A stretch of DNA of 49,436 nucleotides from Comamonadaceae bacterium (GCA_947442105.1 CANEVH010000028.1:1-49436), one strand, 5' to 3'; numbered from the stretch's first letter, positions 8,577-16,275 are shown. Notes: generated by a model from the letters alone, not told the origin. Program-made: numbers and translations.

Positions 8577-10598
8577 TCAGTCCTTGTTCGGTTCGAGGGC
8601 AATTTCTACTAGCAGGGCGCCCGACTCCACCTGCGTGCCCACCTGCGCATGCACCGCAGTGACCGTGCCTGCGGCCTCGGCGCTGAGCCACATTTCCATC
8701 TTCATGGCTTCGACGCACACCAGGTGCTGGCCCGGTTGCACCACGTCCCCGGCGGCGACCAAAATCTGGGTGACCTTGCCCGCCACAGACGCACAGGCGC
8801 GGCTGGCATCGTTGGGTGCAGCGGCGCCGGGCGTGGCCGACACCTCATAAAACACGAAGCTGTGTCCGTCCACCGCCAAGTGCAGCGCCTGGGCGTCGCG
8901 CACCGCAATCGCATTGCGCTCCACGCCGTCACGGATATAGCGCAGGCGCCCTGGCCCTGGCCCTGGCCCTGGCCCTGGCCCTTGCTCTTGCCCCTGCCGC
9001 AACTGCAGTTCGGCACTGTGGCCGCCTATCGTGACCTGCACCACTGCCTGCGCGGAAGGCCGCACCCGCACCATGCGCTGCACGCTGCCGCAGCGCAGCG
9101 TGAGGCCATAGGCCGCCACGCTGTTCGGGCGCCAGCCCGCGCTCGGCAAGGTGGCGCTGTCGGCGCTGGCATCTTGCAGCGCCAAAACGGCTGCTGCCAG
9201 GCACCAAACTGCGTCGCTGGCCACCGGCTGCTGTAACAGGGGCGCGTCGCTTTCTAGCCACTGGTCTATCAGTGCGGTGCTCATCTCTGCCTGGCGAAAC
9301 GCCGGGTGGTCTAGCAAATCCGCAAGAAAGCGGCCATTGTTGTTGACGCCCAGCAGCGGCGTGCGCGCCAGTGCGGCGCGCAGGCGGCGAATGGCGTCCG
9401 GGCGGTCGCGGCCATGCACGATCACCTTGGCCACCATCGGGTCGTAGTAGGGGGAAATGCTGCCGCCCTGCACCAGTGCGTGGTCAATGCGCACACCGTC
9501 TTGCAGCGCGGCCTGGGGCTGCCACCACAGCACGCGCCCGGTCTGGGGCGCAAAACCGGCATAGGGGTCTTCGGCATACAGGCGGGCTTCGATGGCGTGG
9601 CCCTTGAAGGTGATCTGCGCCTGCGTGGCGGGCAGCGGTTCGCCCGCAGCCACGCGCAGCTGCCACTCCACCAAGTCCAGGCCGGTAAGCATTTCGGTGA
9701 CCGGATGCTCCACCTGCAAGCGCGTGTTCATTTCCAAAAAATAGTGGTTCAGCGCCGCATCCACCATGAATTCCACCGTGCCAGCGCCCTGGTAGCCCAC
9801 CGCCAGCGCCGCCGCCACGGCATCACGGCCCATGGCCGCGCGCAGGGCCGGCGTCACTACCGGCGAGGGCGCCTCCTCAATCACCTTTTGCCGCCGGCGC
9901 TGGGCAGTGCAATCGCGCTCGCCCAGATGCACGGCCTGGCCGTGCTGGTCGGCAAACACCTGTATCTCGATATGGCGACCGTGGTTGACAAGGCGTTCCA
10001 GCATCAGCGTGCCGTCGCCAAACGCGCTCTGGGCCTCGCGCCGGGCACCGTCTATGGCCGCCTGCAACTCCGCCGCCGCCCGCACCGTGCGCATGCCCCG
10101 GCCCCCGCCGCCTGCCACGGCCTTGACCAGCAGCGGATAGCCCAGGCGCTCAGCCTCGGCGGCCAGCACGGCGTCGCCCTGCTCCGCGCCCAGGTAGCCG
10201 GGCACACAGGGCACGCCAGCGTCCAGCATGCGCCGCTTGGCCAGTGCCTTGTGGCCCATGGCGGCAATGGCCTGCGGCGGCGGGCCAATGAACACCAGGC
10301 CGGCATCCACACAGGCTTGGGCAAAGGCCGCGTTTTCGCTCAAAAAGCCATAGCCGGGGTGCACCGCATCCGCGCTCGTGCTGCGGGCCGCGTGCAGCAG
10401 GGCCGCGCTGTTCAAGTAGGAGTCTGCCGCTGGCGCGGCGCCTATGTGCACCGCCTCGTCGGCCAGGGCCACATGGGCTGCGTGGCGGTCTGCGTCGCTG
10501 TACACCGCCACCGTGCCATAGCCCAGCGCACGCGCGGTGCGCATGATGCGGCAGGCAATTTCGCCCCGGTTGGCGATCAGAATTTTGGAAAAACTCAT
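8577..10598 (-). CDS. Acyl-CoA carboxylase biotin carboxylase / biotin carrier subunit (methylcrotonyl- or geranyl-CoA type)
   Basis: A 673-residue alpha subunit in the usual order. The biotin carboxylase domain (residues about 4-450) has ILIANRGEIACRI, HPGYGFLSENAAFA and the glycine-rich ATP loop KAVAGGGGRGMR. A central linker follows, then a C-terminal biotinyl domain with VEAMKMEM, where Lys633 is the biotin site. It pairs with the carboxyltransferase at 10957-12567. The start overlaps the upstream remnant ORF by four bases (ATGA), so it is translationally coupled. Residues about 540-550 are a Gly-Pro repeat made by a CCCTGG hexanucleotide tract, unusual in this family. Methylcrotonyl-CoA (leucine) or geranyl-CoA (acyclic terpene) are the likely substrates. 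The sequence does not decide between them. Confidence 0.88.
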   Translation of the reverse strand: MSFSKILIANRGEIACRIMRTARALGYGTVAVYSDADRHAAHVALADEAVHIGAAPAADSYLNSAALLHAARSTSADAVHPGYGFLSENAAFAQACVDAGLVFIGPPPQAIAAMGHKALAKRRMLDAGVPCVPGYLGAEQGDAVLAAEAERLGYPLLVKAVAGGGGRGMRTVRAAAELQAAIDGARREAQSAFGDGTLMLERLVNHGRHIEIQVFADQHGQAVHLGERDCTAQRRRQKVIEEAPSPVVTPALRAAMGRDAVAAALAVGYQGAGTVEFMVDAALNHYFLEMNTRLQVEHPVTEMLTGLDLVEWQLRVAAGEPLPATQAQITFKGHAIEARLYAEDPYAGFAPQTGRVLWWQPQAALQDGVRIDHALVQGGSISPYYDPMVAKVIVHGRDRPDAIRRLRAALARTPLLGVNNNGRFLADLLDHPAFRQAEMSTALIDQWLESDAPLLQQPVASDAVWCLAAAVLALQDASADSATLPSAGWRPNSVAAYGLTLRCGSVQRMVRVRPSAQAVVQVTIGGHSAELQLRQGQEQGPGPGPGPGPGRLRYIRDGVERNAIAVRDAQALHLAVDGHSFVFYEVSATPGAAAPNDASRACASVAGKVTQILVAAGDVVQPGQHLVCVEAMKMEMWLSAEAAGTVTAVHAQVGTQVESGALLVEIALEPNKD
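8949..8982 (-). repeat. CCCTGG hexanucleotide tandem repeat inside the biotin carboxylase gene
   Basis: Five exact CCCTGG units (8949-8978) plus a partial sixth unit. On the coding strand this encodes alternating Gly-Pro between the biotin carboxylase and biotinyl domains. Since the unit is six bases, gain or loss of copies keeps the frame and only changes linker length. Confidence 0.9.
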
Positions 10599-10930
10599 GC
10601 CAAGGCCCCTGGGGGTTGGAGTTGGGGTTGGGGTTGGAGTTGTTGTACCGGTGCGGCGGCGCCCTCCACGCCTTGAGCGCCCTGGGCAGCCTGCGAAAAC
10701 CGGGCTGCGGCCTCGGCCACCACCGTGCAGTGGCTAAATTTCAGCGCCGCGCTGCCAATCTCCTGGAGGGTTTTGAAGCACCGCAAAGCCACATCGCCCC
10801 TCTTTTTGAACTGACGGTGGCTGGGGAACACGCCAGTGCGCCCCCAAGCGGCCACATGCGGCTTGATGTGCCGGTGCACGAAGGGGGTGACCGTGCCATA
10901 GAGCTGCTGGTGTTCAGTGGTGAAAGTCAT
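10595..10930 (-). pseudogene. In-frame deletion scar: acyl-CoA dehydrogenase N-terminus joined to a probable enoyl-CoA hydratase C-terminus
   Basis: An open frame of 111 codons starts 26 bases after the carboxyltransferase stop and ends with an ATGA overlap onto the biotin carboxylase start. Residues 1-53 (MTFTTEHQQLYGTV, PHVAAW, FKKRGDVAL) match the N-terminal helices of acyl-CoA dehydrogenases found in leucine and terpene degradation operons. Residues about 70-95 (V-V-A-E-A-A-A-R-F-S-Q-A-A-Q-G-A-Q-G-V-E-G) look like the C-terminal tail of the enoyl-CoA hydratase that normally lies before the alpha subunit. A single deletion across both genes would produce this. The last dozen residues (Q-P-Q-P-Q-L-Q-P) come from a hexanucleotide repeat. 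No catalytic residues of either enzyme remain. The N-terminal match is firmer than the C-terminal one. Confidence 0.6.
10614..10643. repeat. GTTGGR hexanucleotide tandem repeat
   Basis: Five units of the form (G/A)GTTG(G/T) run from 10614 to 10643, just upstream of the biotin carboxylase start, within the 3' end of the scar ORF. They encode a Gln/Pro/Leu-rich tail on the minus strand. Copy-number change would keep the frame and the translational coupling to the next gene. Confidence 0.8.
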
Positions 10931-10956
10931 GGATGGCCCAGGCAGTTGGGAGGGCT

Positions 10957-12567
10957 TCAGAGGCGGGCCACGCCAAAGGTGTTGGGGCGCAAAGTGCGTT
11001 GTTCGGCCTCGGCTGCAAGCGCCAGGCACAAGCCCAAAATGCGGCGCGTATCGCGCGGGTCGATGATGCCGTCGTCCCACAGGCGGGCGGTGCCAAAGAG
11101 CGCGGCCGACTCTTTGTCCAGGCGCAGGCGCAAGCTGTCTGACATAGCACTGAGCGCCGCCTCATTGACCTCCAAGCCGCCCCGCTCTAGCTTGGCGCGG
11201 TTCAAAATGTCCATCACCTGGGCCGCCTGCGCCCCGCCCATCACCGCCGTGCGGGCGCTGGGCCAAGAGAATATGAAACGCGGGTCAAAACCCCGGCCGC
11301 ACATGCCGTAATTGCCAGCGCCGAACGAACCACCGATCACAAAGGTGAACTTGGGCACGCGCGCATTGGCCACGGCCTGGATCATTTTGGCGCCATGCTT
11401 GATGGCCCCGCTCCGCTCCGCCGCCGTGCCCACCATATAGCCGGTGGTGTTTTGCAAGAACACCAAGGGCGTGCCGGTCTGGTCGCACAGCTGGATGAAC
11501 TGCGCGGCCTTGGTGGAGCCGGAGGGCTGAATCGGGCCGTTGTTGCCCAGAATACCCACCAAATGCCCCTCCACGCGGGCATGGCCGCACAGCATTTCTG
11601 CGGCGTAGGGCGCTTTGAATTCCAAAAAGTCGGAGCCATCCACCAGCCGGGCAATCACTTCGCGCACATCGTAGGGCTCGCGCTCGTCGGCGGGCACCAC
11701 GCCCATCAGCTCCTGGACGTCGTATACCGGCGCGGCACCGCCCCCGGTGGCTCCGGCGGCGTCCCAGCGCAGCTTGTCCATCAGCTCGCGCGTGAGCGCA
11801 ATCGCGTGCGCGTCGTCCTCGGTCAGGTACTCGCCCAGGCCGGTGATCTGGGCATGGGTCTGGGCGCCGCCCAGCGCCTCGTCCGTGCAGTCTTCGCCAA
11901 TGGCCGCTTTCACCAATGGCGGCCCGGCAAGAAAAATGCTGGAGCGGCCACGCACCAGCACCACGTAGTCCGACAAGCCCGGCAGGTAGGCGCCGCCGGC
12001 CGTGCTAGAGCCGTGCACCACCGCGATTTGCGGCACCCCGGCCGCCGACATGCGGGCCTGGTTGGCAAAGCTGCGGCCCCCTTCGACAAAAATTTCGGCC
12101 TGGTACAGCAGGTTGGCCCCGCCGCTTTCCACCAAGTAGATGACAGGCAGCTTGTTCTCCAGCGCAATCTGCTGGGCGCGCAGGGCTTTTTTCAGGCCCA
12201 TGGGCGCCACCGTGCCGCCCTTGACCGCACTGTCATTGGCCGAGATCAGGCAGCGCCTACCGGCCACCACGCCAATGCCAACAATCGATCCGCCACCCAT
12301 CACCGAGGTCTTGCCGTCGTCGTCGTGCATCTTCAGGCCCGCCAGACGGCTCAGCTCCAGAAAGGGCGAGCCGCGGTCCAGCAGACGGGCCACGCGCTCG
12401 CGTGGCAATAGTTGATTGCGCTTTTCAAACTTGTCGCGCTTGGACTCGGACTCTGCAATCACCAGCGCCTCCAGCCGCTGCACCTCGGACAGCAATTCGC
12501 CCATACGCCCGGCGTTGGTGGCAAAGGCTGCGCTGCGGGGATTGATCTTGGACAGTAAGACAGGCAT
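10957..12567 (-). CDS. Acyl-CoA carboxylase carboxyltransferase (beta) subunit (methylcrotonyl- or geranyl-CoA type)
   Basis: 536 residues, the usual length for LiuB/AtuC-type subunits. The N-half contains RDKFEKRNQLLPRERVARLLD and VMGGGSIVGIGVVAGRRCLI. The C-half contains GNNGPIQPSGSTKAAQFIQL, FLQNTTGYMVG, G-G-S-F-G-A-G-N-Y-G-M-C-G-R-G-F-D-P-R-F and W-P-S-A-R-T-A-V-M-G-G-A-Q-A-A. These are the two crotonase-fold halves that move carboxybiotin CO2 to a branched enoyl-CoA. It is the first gene of a minus-strand operon that continues with the deletion scar, the biotin subunit and the BKACE enzyme. With the dehydrogenase and hydratase steps lost from this operon, those activities would have to come from elsewhere in the genome. 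Confidence 0.88.
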   Translation of the reverse strand: MPVLLSKINPRSAAFATNAGRMGELLSEVQRLEALVIAESESKRDKFEKRNQLLPRERVARLLDRGSPFLELSRLAGLKMHDDDGKTSVMGGGSIVGIGVVAGRRCLISANDSAVKGGTVAPMGLKKALRAQQIALENKLPVIYLVESGGANLLYQAEIFVEGGRSFANQARMSAAGVPQIAVVHGSSTAGGAYLPGLSDYVVLVRGRSSIFLAGPPLVKAAIGEDCTDEALGGAQTHAQITGLGEYLTEDDAHAIALTRELMDKLRWDAAGATGGGAAPVYDVQELMGVVPADEREPYDVREVIARLVDGSDFLEFKAPYAAEMLCGHARVEGHLVGILGNNGPIQPSGSTKAAQFIQLCDQTGTPLVFLQNTTGYMVGTAAERSGAIKHGAKMIQAVANARVPKFTFVIGGSFGAGNYGMCGRGFDPRFIFSWPSARTAVMGGAQAAQVMDILNRAKLERGGLEVNEAALSAMSDSLRLRLDKESAALFGTARLWDDGIIDPRDTRRILGLCLALAAEAEQRTLRPNTFGVARL

Positions 12568-13010
12568 GGGGGAGAGCTTGGGCTTCGGAGTGGGGGGTAT
12601 TAGAGGGGTGCTTAGGGTTCACGTCAACCGGGTGCCGCGTAGGTGTTTACACCGTGCGTTTTCAAGCTGCGGGAATTGCCCTTAGGCGATTGAAGTCCTC
12701 ACCCAAGCCATACGCGCCAAAGTTTGCGACGCGAGCTTAGCCTGCGTGCGATCGCGCGGGGCGGGCGGTGGTTTGCTGAACTGCTCTATCTCTTGGGCAA
12801 CGGCGGCCACGTCTGCATCAGTCTCGCCCACGAGCAGATTGCGCTGCTGCGGGTTTAAGCGCGCGGACTGCACGGCAAACTTCACGCACCAGTGTCTTTT
12901 TGCCATAGCAAGGTGACTTACAAGTTCGAACCGCCTGCGGCCAAGGTACCCGCTGCTGCGAAAGTGGCCCGCAAGAAGGCGGCTTGGGCCCGTCTGGGCG
13001 GACTGCTGCG
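12568..13010. other. 443-base gap upstream of the carboxylase operon
   Basis: The stretch lies between two minus-strand genes. It should contain the promoter for the carboxylase operon, but no clear -35/-10 pair, repeat or terminator could be identified. One open frame (12682-12906, minus) is listed separately as a weak candidate. Confidence 0.4.
12682..12906 (-). CDS. Possible small hypothetical protein
   Basis: An open frame from an ATG at 12906 gives 74 residues starting M-A-K-R-H-W-C-V-K-F-A-V-Q, followed by a charged helical stretch (E-T-D-A-D-V-A-A-V-A-Q-E-I-E-Q-F) and a basic tail. No ribosome-binding site is evident and no family is recognised. In GC-rich DNA an open frame of this size can arise by chance, so this is recorded only as a possibility. 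Confidence 0.2.
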   Translation of the reverse strand: MAKRHWCVKFAVQSARLNPQQRNLLVGETDADVAAVAQEIEQFSKPPPAPRDRTQAKLASQTLARMAWVRTSIA

Positions 13011-14120
13011 CTACTTTTTGCGCGTAGGCGCCGAATCTTTCGCTGGCGCCGGCGCTGGCGCAGCCGTCTCTGCCGCTGCTGCGTAGGCGTAGGTCAGCCG
13101 GGCCTCGCGCATCACGATCCGGTGAAAGCTCTCGGCCTTGTCCAGCCATGCCACAAAGGGTTCGCCGTTCATCGCCGACGGCTTGAAGGCGCCCTGGGCC
13201 ATGAAGTCCCGCCACTCGGGCAGCGCGCGCACCTTGTCCAGCACCTGGATGTAATACGCAACCTGGTCCGCCGTCGCGCCGGGTGCCATAAAAATGCCGC
13301 GCATCATCAGGTACTCGACCGGGATGCCGAATGACATGCAGGTCGGCAAGTCATTCCAGTTTTGGGCGCCCGCGCTCTTGGCCAGGTAGTCCAGCTTTTT
13401 GCCATCGAACACGCACAGTGGCCGCACCTTGCCGCCAGCCCACAGCTTGGCCGCTTCAATCGGGTTGTTGACGGTGATATCGACCTCGCCCTCGGCCAGC
13501 GCCCGTGCCACGTCACCACCGCCCTTGAGCGGCTGGTAGCTCAGGCGCGTAGAGGCGGCGGTTTCCAGCAACACGCTGAGTAATTGGTCTTCCTGTCGGC
13601 TGCCGGTGCCGCCCAGCTTGACGCTGCCACGCGGGCTAGCCCGCAGGCTGTCGAGCAATTCTTTGGCCGTCTTGTGCGGCGAGTCGGCATTGACCCACAA
13701 CACAAACTGGTCCAGCGCCAGCATCTGCACGGGTGTGATGTCGCGCCAATTGAAATCCGTGCCCGTGGCCAGCGGCGTGGTGAACAGGTTCGACAGGGTG
13801 ATGATGAGCTTGTGCGGGTTGCCGCGCGCCGCCTTCACATCAAGAAAGCCTTCGGCGCCCGAGTTGCCAGTTTTGTTGACTACGCTGAGCGGCTGCTTCA
13901 TCAAGCCATGCTTGGCCACCGCCTGTTGGATGAAGCGTGCCATCAGGTCCGCACCCCCGCCCACGCCGGCCGGCACCACCAGTTCAACCGGTGCGGTGGG
14001 CTCCCAGGCCAGGGCCGGAAGGCCCAAGCCAAGCAATATGGCCGCAAGACTGGCGCGCAAACGACCCAAGGACCGCGCCGATAAATGATGACCAAAACCT
14101 CGTGCCGTGTGGATATTCAT
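13011..14120 (-). CDS. Tripartite tricarboxylate transporter substrate-binding protein (TctC/Bug family)
   Basis: 369 residues. After a hydrophobic signal segment ending at L-P-A-L-A, the mature protein opens with PVELVVPAGVGGGADLMAR, the P-x-GGGxD-type ligand loop of Bug proteins. It continues with SVVNKTGNSGAEGFLDV and Y-Q-P-L-K-G-G-G-D-V. These are periplasmic binding proteins for carboxylates that feed TctAB-type transporters. No membrane subunits are nearby, as is common for the many orphan Bug proteins of Burkholderiales. The C-terminus carries an extra A-E-T-A-A-P-A-P-A-P tail. It lies upstream of the carboxylase operon on the same strand but 443 bases away, so any role in taking up the operon's substrate is only suggestive. 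Confidence 0.88.
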   Translation of the reverse strand: MNIHTARGFGHHLSARSLGRLRASLAAILLGLGLPALAWEPTAPVELVVPAGVGGGADLMARFIQQAVAKHGLMKQPLSVVNKTGNSGAEGFLDVKAARGNPHKLIITLSNLFTTPLATGTDFNWRDITPVQMLALDQFVLWVNADSPHKTAKELLDSLRASPRGSVKLGGTGSRQEDQLLSVLLETAASTRLSYQPLKGGGDVARALAEGEVDITVNNPIEAAKLWAGGKVRPLCVFDGKKLDYLAKSAGAQNWNDLPTCMSFGIPVEYLMMRGIFMAPGATADQVAYYIQVLDKVRALPEWRDFMAQGAFKPSAMNGEPFVAWLDKAESFHRIVMREARLTYAYAAAAETAAPAPAPAKDSAPTRKK

Positions 14121-14393
14121 TAACGACCTTTATGTCCGGGCCGGGCACCTTAGAACAATTGAGCTTGCCTGCACGGCACGCGGCGACAAATTCTTCGTTT
14201 GGTCATTGCAATGCGGCGAAAGAGTTGCAAAACGCCGCGCGTCCTGCGCACCCTGAAAACGCACGCCATGTCCAAGCAAGCAAATGAACGGCCTGTTCAA
14301 GAACCCGGTGATTTCAGCGGATAGGAGATCCATCCGCATTTTGGCGATTATGAACCAGGCTTCGGGCGCCAAAAGCCAGCGTACGGGCCTACT

Positions 14394-14745
14394 TTAGCGG
14401 TAGTTCAAGACCATTGGTGCCGTGCCGATGATCTCCGCGAGCGAGAGGGCAGGTAAATGGTCTTACCGATGACCACGGCGTCGGCACCCATCTCAATGGC
14501 CAAAGCAATCTCACCAATAACGTGGCCCGCACGCGTGCCGCGCATGCCGCCGCCCAAGCTCTTGCCGTGGCCATGCGCTTCTGTGCGTCATGGATCGGCA
14601 GCTTAGCAACGCCTTGGTCCCGGCCATTGGCAATAGCGCGGTCTGAGGCCGTCCAGGGGAACATACCTTCTTAAAACTCGATGCCTTGCGCCATGGCGTG
14701 GTCTTTTCGGTCAAGCCCACCATGGCCGTTGACAAAGTCGGACAC
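14394..14745 (-). pseudogene. lpd: Decayed C-terminal fragment of dihydrolipoamide dehydrogenase
   Basis: Roughly 115 C-terminal codons of a lipoamide dehydrogenase can be read on the minus strand only by switching frames several times: A-M-V-G-L-T-E, then an M-F-P-W-T-A-S-D-R-A-I-A-N-G-R-D segment, then GTRAGHVIGEIALAIEMGAD, and finally L-A-E-I-I-G-T-A-P-M-V-L-N-Y-R with stop at 14394. These match the dimerisation domain of the family. The HPHPT motif carrying the active-site histidine has been destroyed by a small deletion near 14450, and an in-frame stop follows Q-G-I-E-F. The FAD and NAD domains are absent. It is a relic with no coding function. The flanking stretch 14121-14393 shows nothing recognisable. 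Confidence 0.75.
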
Positions 14746-14753
14746 GCTCCGTA

Positions 14754-14777
14754 GCCTCAGGCCCTTGAGGCATTTTT
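14754..14777 (+). terminator. Candidate short terminator hairpin
   Basis: GCCTCA (14754-14759) pairs with TGAGGC (14766-14771) around a six-base loop, and ATTTTT follows directly. The stem is short, so it may be a weak terminator. It lies between the lpd relic and the gene at 14857. Confidence 0.4.
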
Positions 14778-14818
14778 GAGCCGTGACGCAATCGCAGGGG
14801 CGACGTGACGGACGGTTT

Positions 14819-14832
14819 GTCGAACGTTCGAC
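14819..14832. promoter_or_regulatory. Perfect 14-bp palindrome, possible operator
   Basis: GTCGAACGTTCGAC is a complete inverted repeat with no spacer, centred 32 bases before the GTG start at 14857 and just ahead of its AAGGAG site. The position and symmetry fit a dimeric repressor (for example TetR- or MarR-type) controlling the downstream secreted protein. No regulator gene is adjacent. Confidence 0.45.
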
Positions 14833-14856
14833 CGATTTTCAAGCAAGGAGAAAGCT

Positions 14857-15519
14857 GTGCAACGCTCTCGTCGTTTATCTGCGCTCACCGGGCTGACGCT
14901 GGCCCTCTGGGCGATGCTTTCGAGCGCGGCCAGTGCGCAGGGATATTCCGCCACCGTGTGCGCGAAGGGACAAGGTGGAATCACGCTCTCGGTGCAGGGG
15001 CCTCTGATTGTGCTGAGGGGCGGCATATGCCCGGGGGACGACGCAAAGTTCGTCGCCTTCTTGACCACCGTGGAACCGTCGATTCGTACCATCAAGCTAA
15101 CCAGCGGCGGTGGAAACGGTAACGCGGCGCAGGCGATGGGCGTTGTGATCCGCGAGCGCCGCTACAACACCTATGTGGACGGTTCGAAGGACCGCTGCGC
15201 GAGCGCATGCACGCACATCTTCGCGTCCGGCGTGAATCGCTACTACGCTGGAGCAGGCAGCATCGTGACCGGACCGGACTCAGCCCGCGGGCTGGGCTAT
15301 CACTATCCGAACTCGCGGCACACCGACCAGACCGACGCCGATAAGGACAAAGGCTTCAACGCCATGACCGTCCCGTATCTGCACACGATGCTCTCCCCCG
15401 CAGGCGCGAAGGCCGTGATCGCGCTGATGTCGGGCAACCGCACCACGAAAGTGACGTGGCTGAACGGCGACGAAGCGTTGCGCGCCGGAATCGCCACGTC
15501 GCTTGAAAAGCCCAATTAA
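14857..15519 (+). CDS. Secreted ClpP/crotonase-like protein (COG3904-like)
   Basis: 220 residues from a GTG start with AAGGAG seven bases upstream. A signal peptide ends near residue 28 (S-A-A-S-A-Q). The body has L-T-S-G-G-G-N-G-N-A at 81-90 and R-C-A-S-A-C-T-H-I-F-A-S-G at 113-125. This pair resembles the oxyanion glycine loop and the Ser-centred SAC motif of periplasmic ClpP-like proteins (COG3904). Ser116 would be the candidate nucleophile, and the flanking Cys114 and Cys118 may form a disulfide. The function of the family is not established. A perfect palindrome lies just upstream and suggests dedicated regulation. The gene stands alone between relic DNA on both sides, which hints at an accessory origin. 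Confidence 0.65.
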   Translation: MQRSRRLSALTGLTLALWAMLSSAASAQGYSATVCAKGQGGITLSVQGPLIVLRGGICPGDDAKFVAFLTTVEPSIRTIKLTSGGGNGNAAQAMGVVIRERRYNTYVDGSKDRCASACTHIFASGVNRYYAGAGSIVTGPDSARGLGYHYPNSRHTDQTDADKDKGFNAMTVPYLHTMLSPAGAKAVIALMSGNRTTKVTWLNGDEALRAGIATSLEKPN

Positions 15520-15816
15520 CTCTTTGCGCCGCTGGCTACTGCCGCAACGCTTCTGGTACAGACCGCCCTGTCAGTCACGCACAGCCCGATGTGCGGCGCC
15601 CTGAAGGCCAAGCGCTGACTCCGTACTGATTCAGCGGCTGACGCCAAACCCGACGGACTGCTACGAAGTGATTCACACCGGCACGCAATCTCCTTCGCCG
15701 CGCCAGGGGCGGCTGGATCATTGCCCCGCTTGACGCGCGATCCGCGCAGAAAGCCGAGCACCAACCGCCGGCTGATTCAACTTCTGGCTGGCGCACCTGG
15801 CCGACTTGCTGGCAGC
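15520..15816. other. Non-coding gap, nothing recognised
   Basis: About 300 bases between the stop of the secreted ClpP-like protein and the stop of the convergent CheX-like gene. Translation of both strands gave no fragment that could be assigned, and no convincing terminator was seen. It may contain eroded coding DNA. Confidence 0.4.
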
Positions 15817-16275
15817 TTATTCTTGGCGCTCTAGGTCCACGCACACCAGGGCGGCGTAGCGGCTCCAGCGGAATGTGATGACGTAAGGCCTTTGTTTGAC
15901 CCGCTCCATGATGGTCTGCACACCGCGCAGGCAGGCGGGCACAGAGATGTCGAGTTGCGGGCCAAACACCTGGCGGGCGTTGCCTGCCAGGGTGTTGGCG
16001 ATTTCGCCCACGGCATCGAGCAGGTTGGCCTCGCTCACGTTGTGCTCGTGCTGTAGCACCAGCAACTCGCGCAGCATGGCCGCAGGCATGGACACCATGA
16101 TGTAGCCGGAGAAGCCGCCCATAAAGCTCACCAGCCCGTTGTATTCGTGCCCCTGCACGGTGTCGTCGCCCAGAAAGGCGGAGGTAATCTCGGGCTCCTG
16201 GCGGCTGGTGGTTTTCAGGTAATGCTTGATCCCGTTCACAAACAGGCGCAGGTCGTCTTCGGTGAGTGAGGCCAT
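15817..16275 (-). CDS. CheX-like chemotaxis phosphatase domain protein
   Basis: 152 residues with no membrane segment. S-F-M-G-G-F-S-G-Y-I-M-V-S-M-P at 50-64 and the helix D-A-V-G-E-I-A-N-T-L-A-G-N-A at 87-100 match CheX/CheC/FliY-type CheY-P phosphatases. Glu91 and Asn94 form the ExxN catalytic pair characteristic of the family. It should dephosphorylate the CheY-like regulator encoded 96 bases upstream at 16372-16746, which is in turn partnered with the kinase at 16757-18910. The three genes share strand and order, so together they form a complete signal-on and signal-off module. Confidence 0.82.
   Translation of the reverse strand: MASLTEDDLRLFVNGIKHYLKTTSRQEPEITSAFLGDDTVQGHEYNGLVSFMGGFSGYIMVSMPAAMLRELLVLQHEHNVSEANLLDAVGEIANTLAGNARQVFGPQLDISVPACLRGVQTIMERVKQRPYVITFRWSRYAALVCVDLERQE

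Noticed and set aside
8575..8718. N-terminal extension of the BKACE frame
   Set aside because: It overlaps the biotinyl domain of the previous gene. ATG 8574, two bases after that stop, starts the family homology.
9414..10676. Open frame of 420 codons on the plus strand opposite the biotin carboxylase gene
   Set aside because: It mirrors the coding strand of a clearly conserved enzyme and has a His/Ala/Gly-rich composition typical of antisense frames in GC-rich DNA.
12892..13086. Plus-strand 64-codon frame rich in Ala and Lys
   Set aside because: It overlaps the end of the Bug gene in antisense, has no ribosome site, and its Ala-rich tail simply reflects a GCC/GCT-rich stretch.
14121..14393. 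Possible regulatory RNA or gene fragment between the lpd relic and the Bug gene
   Set aside because: Both strands were read and no fragment, hairpin with T run or promoter pair convinced me.
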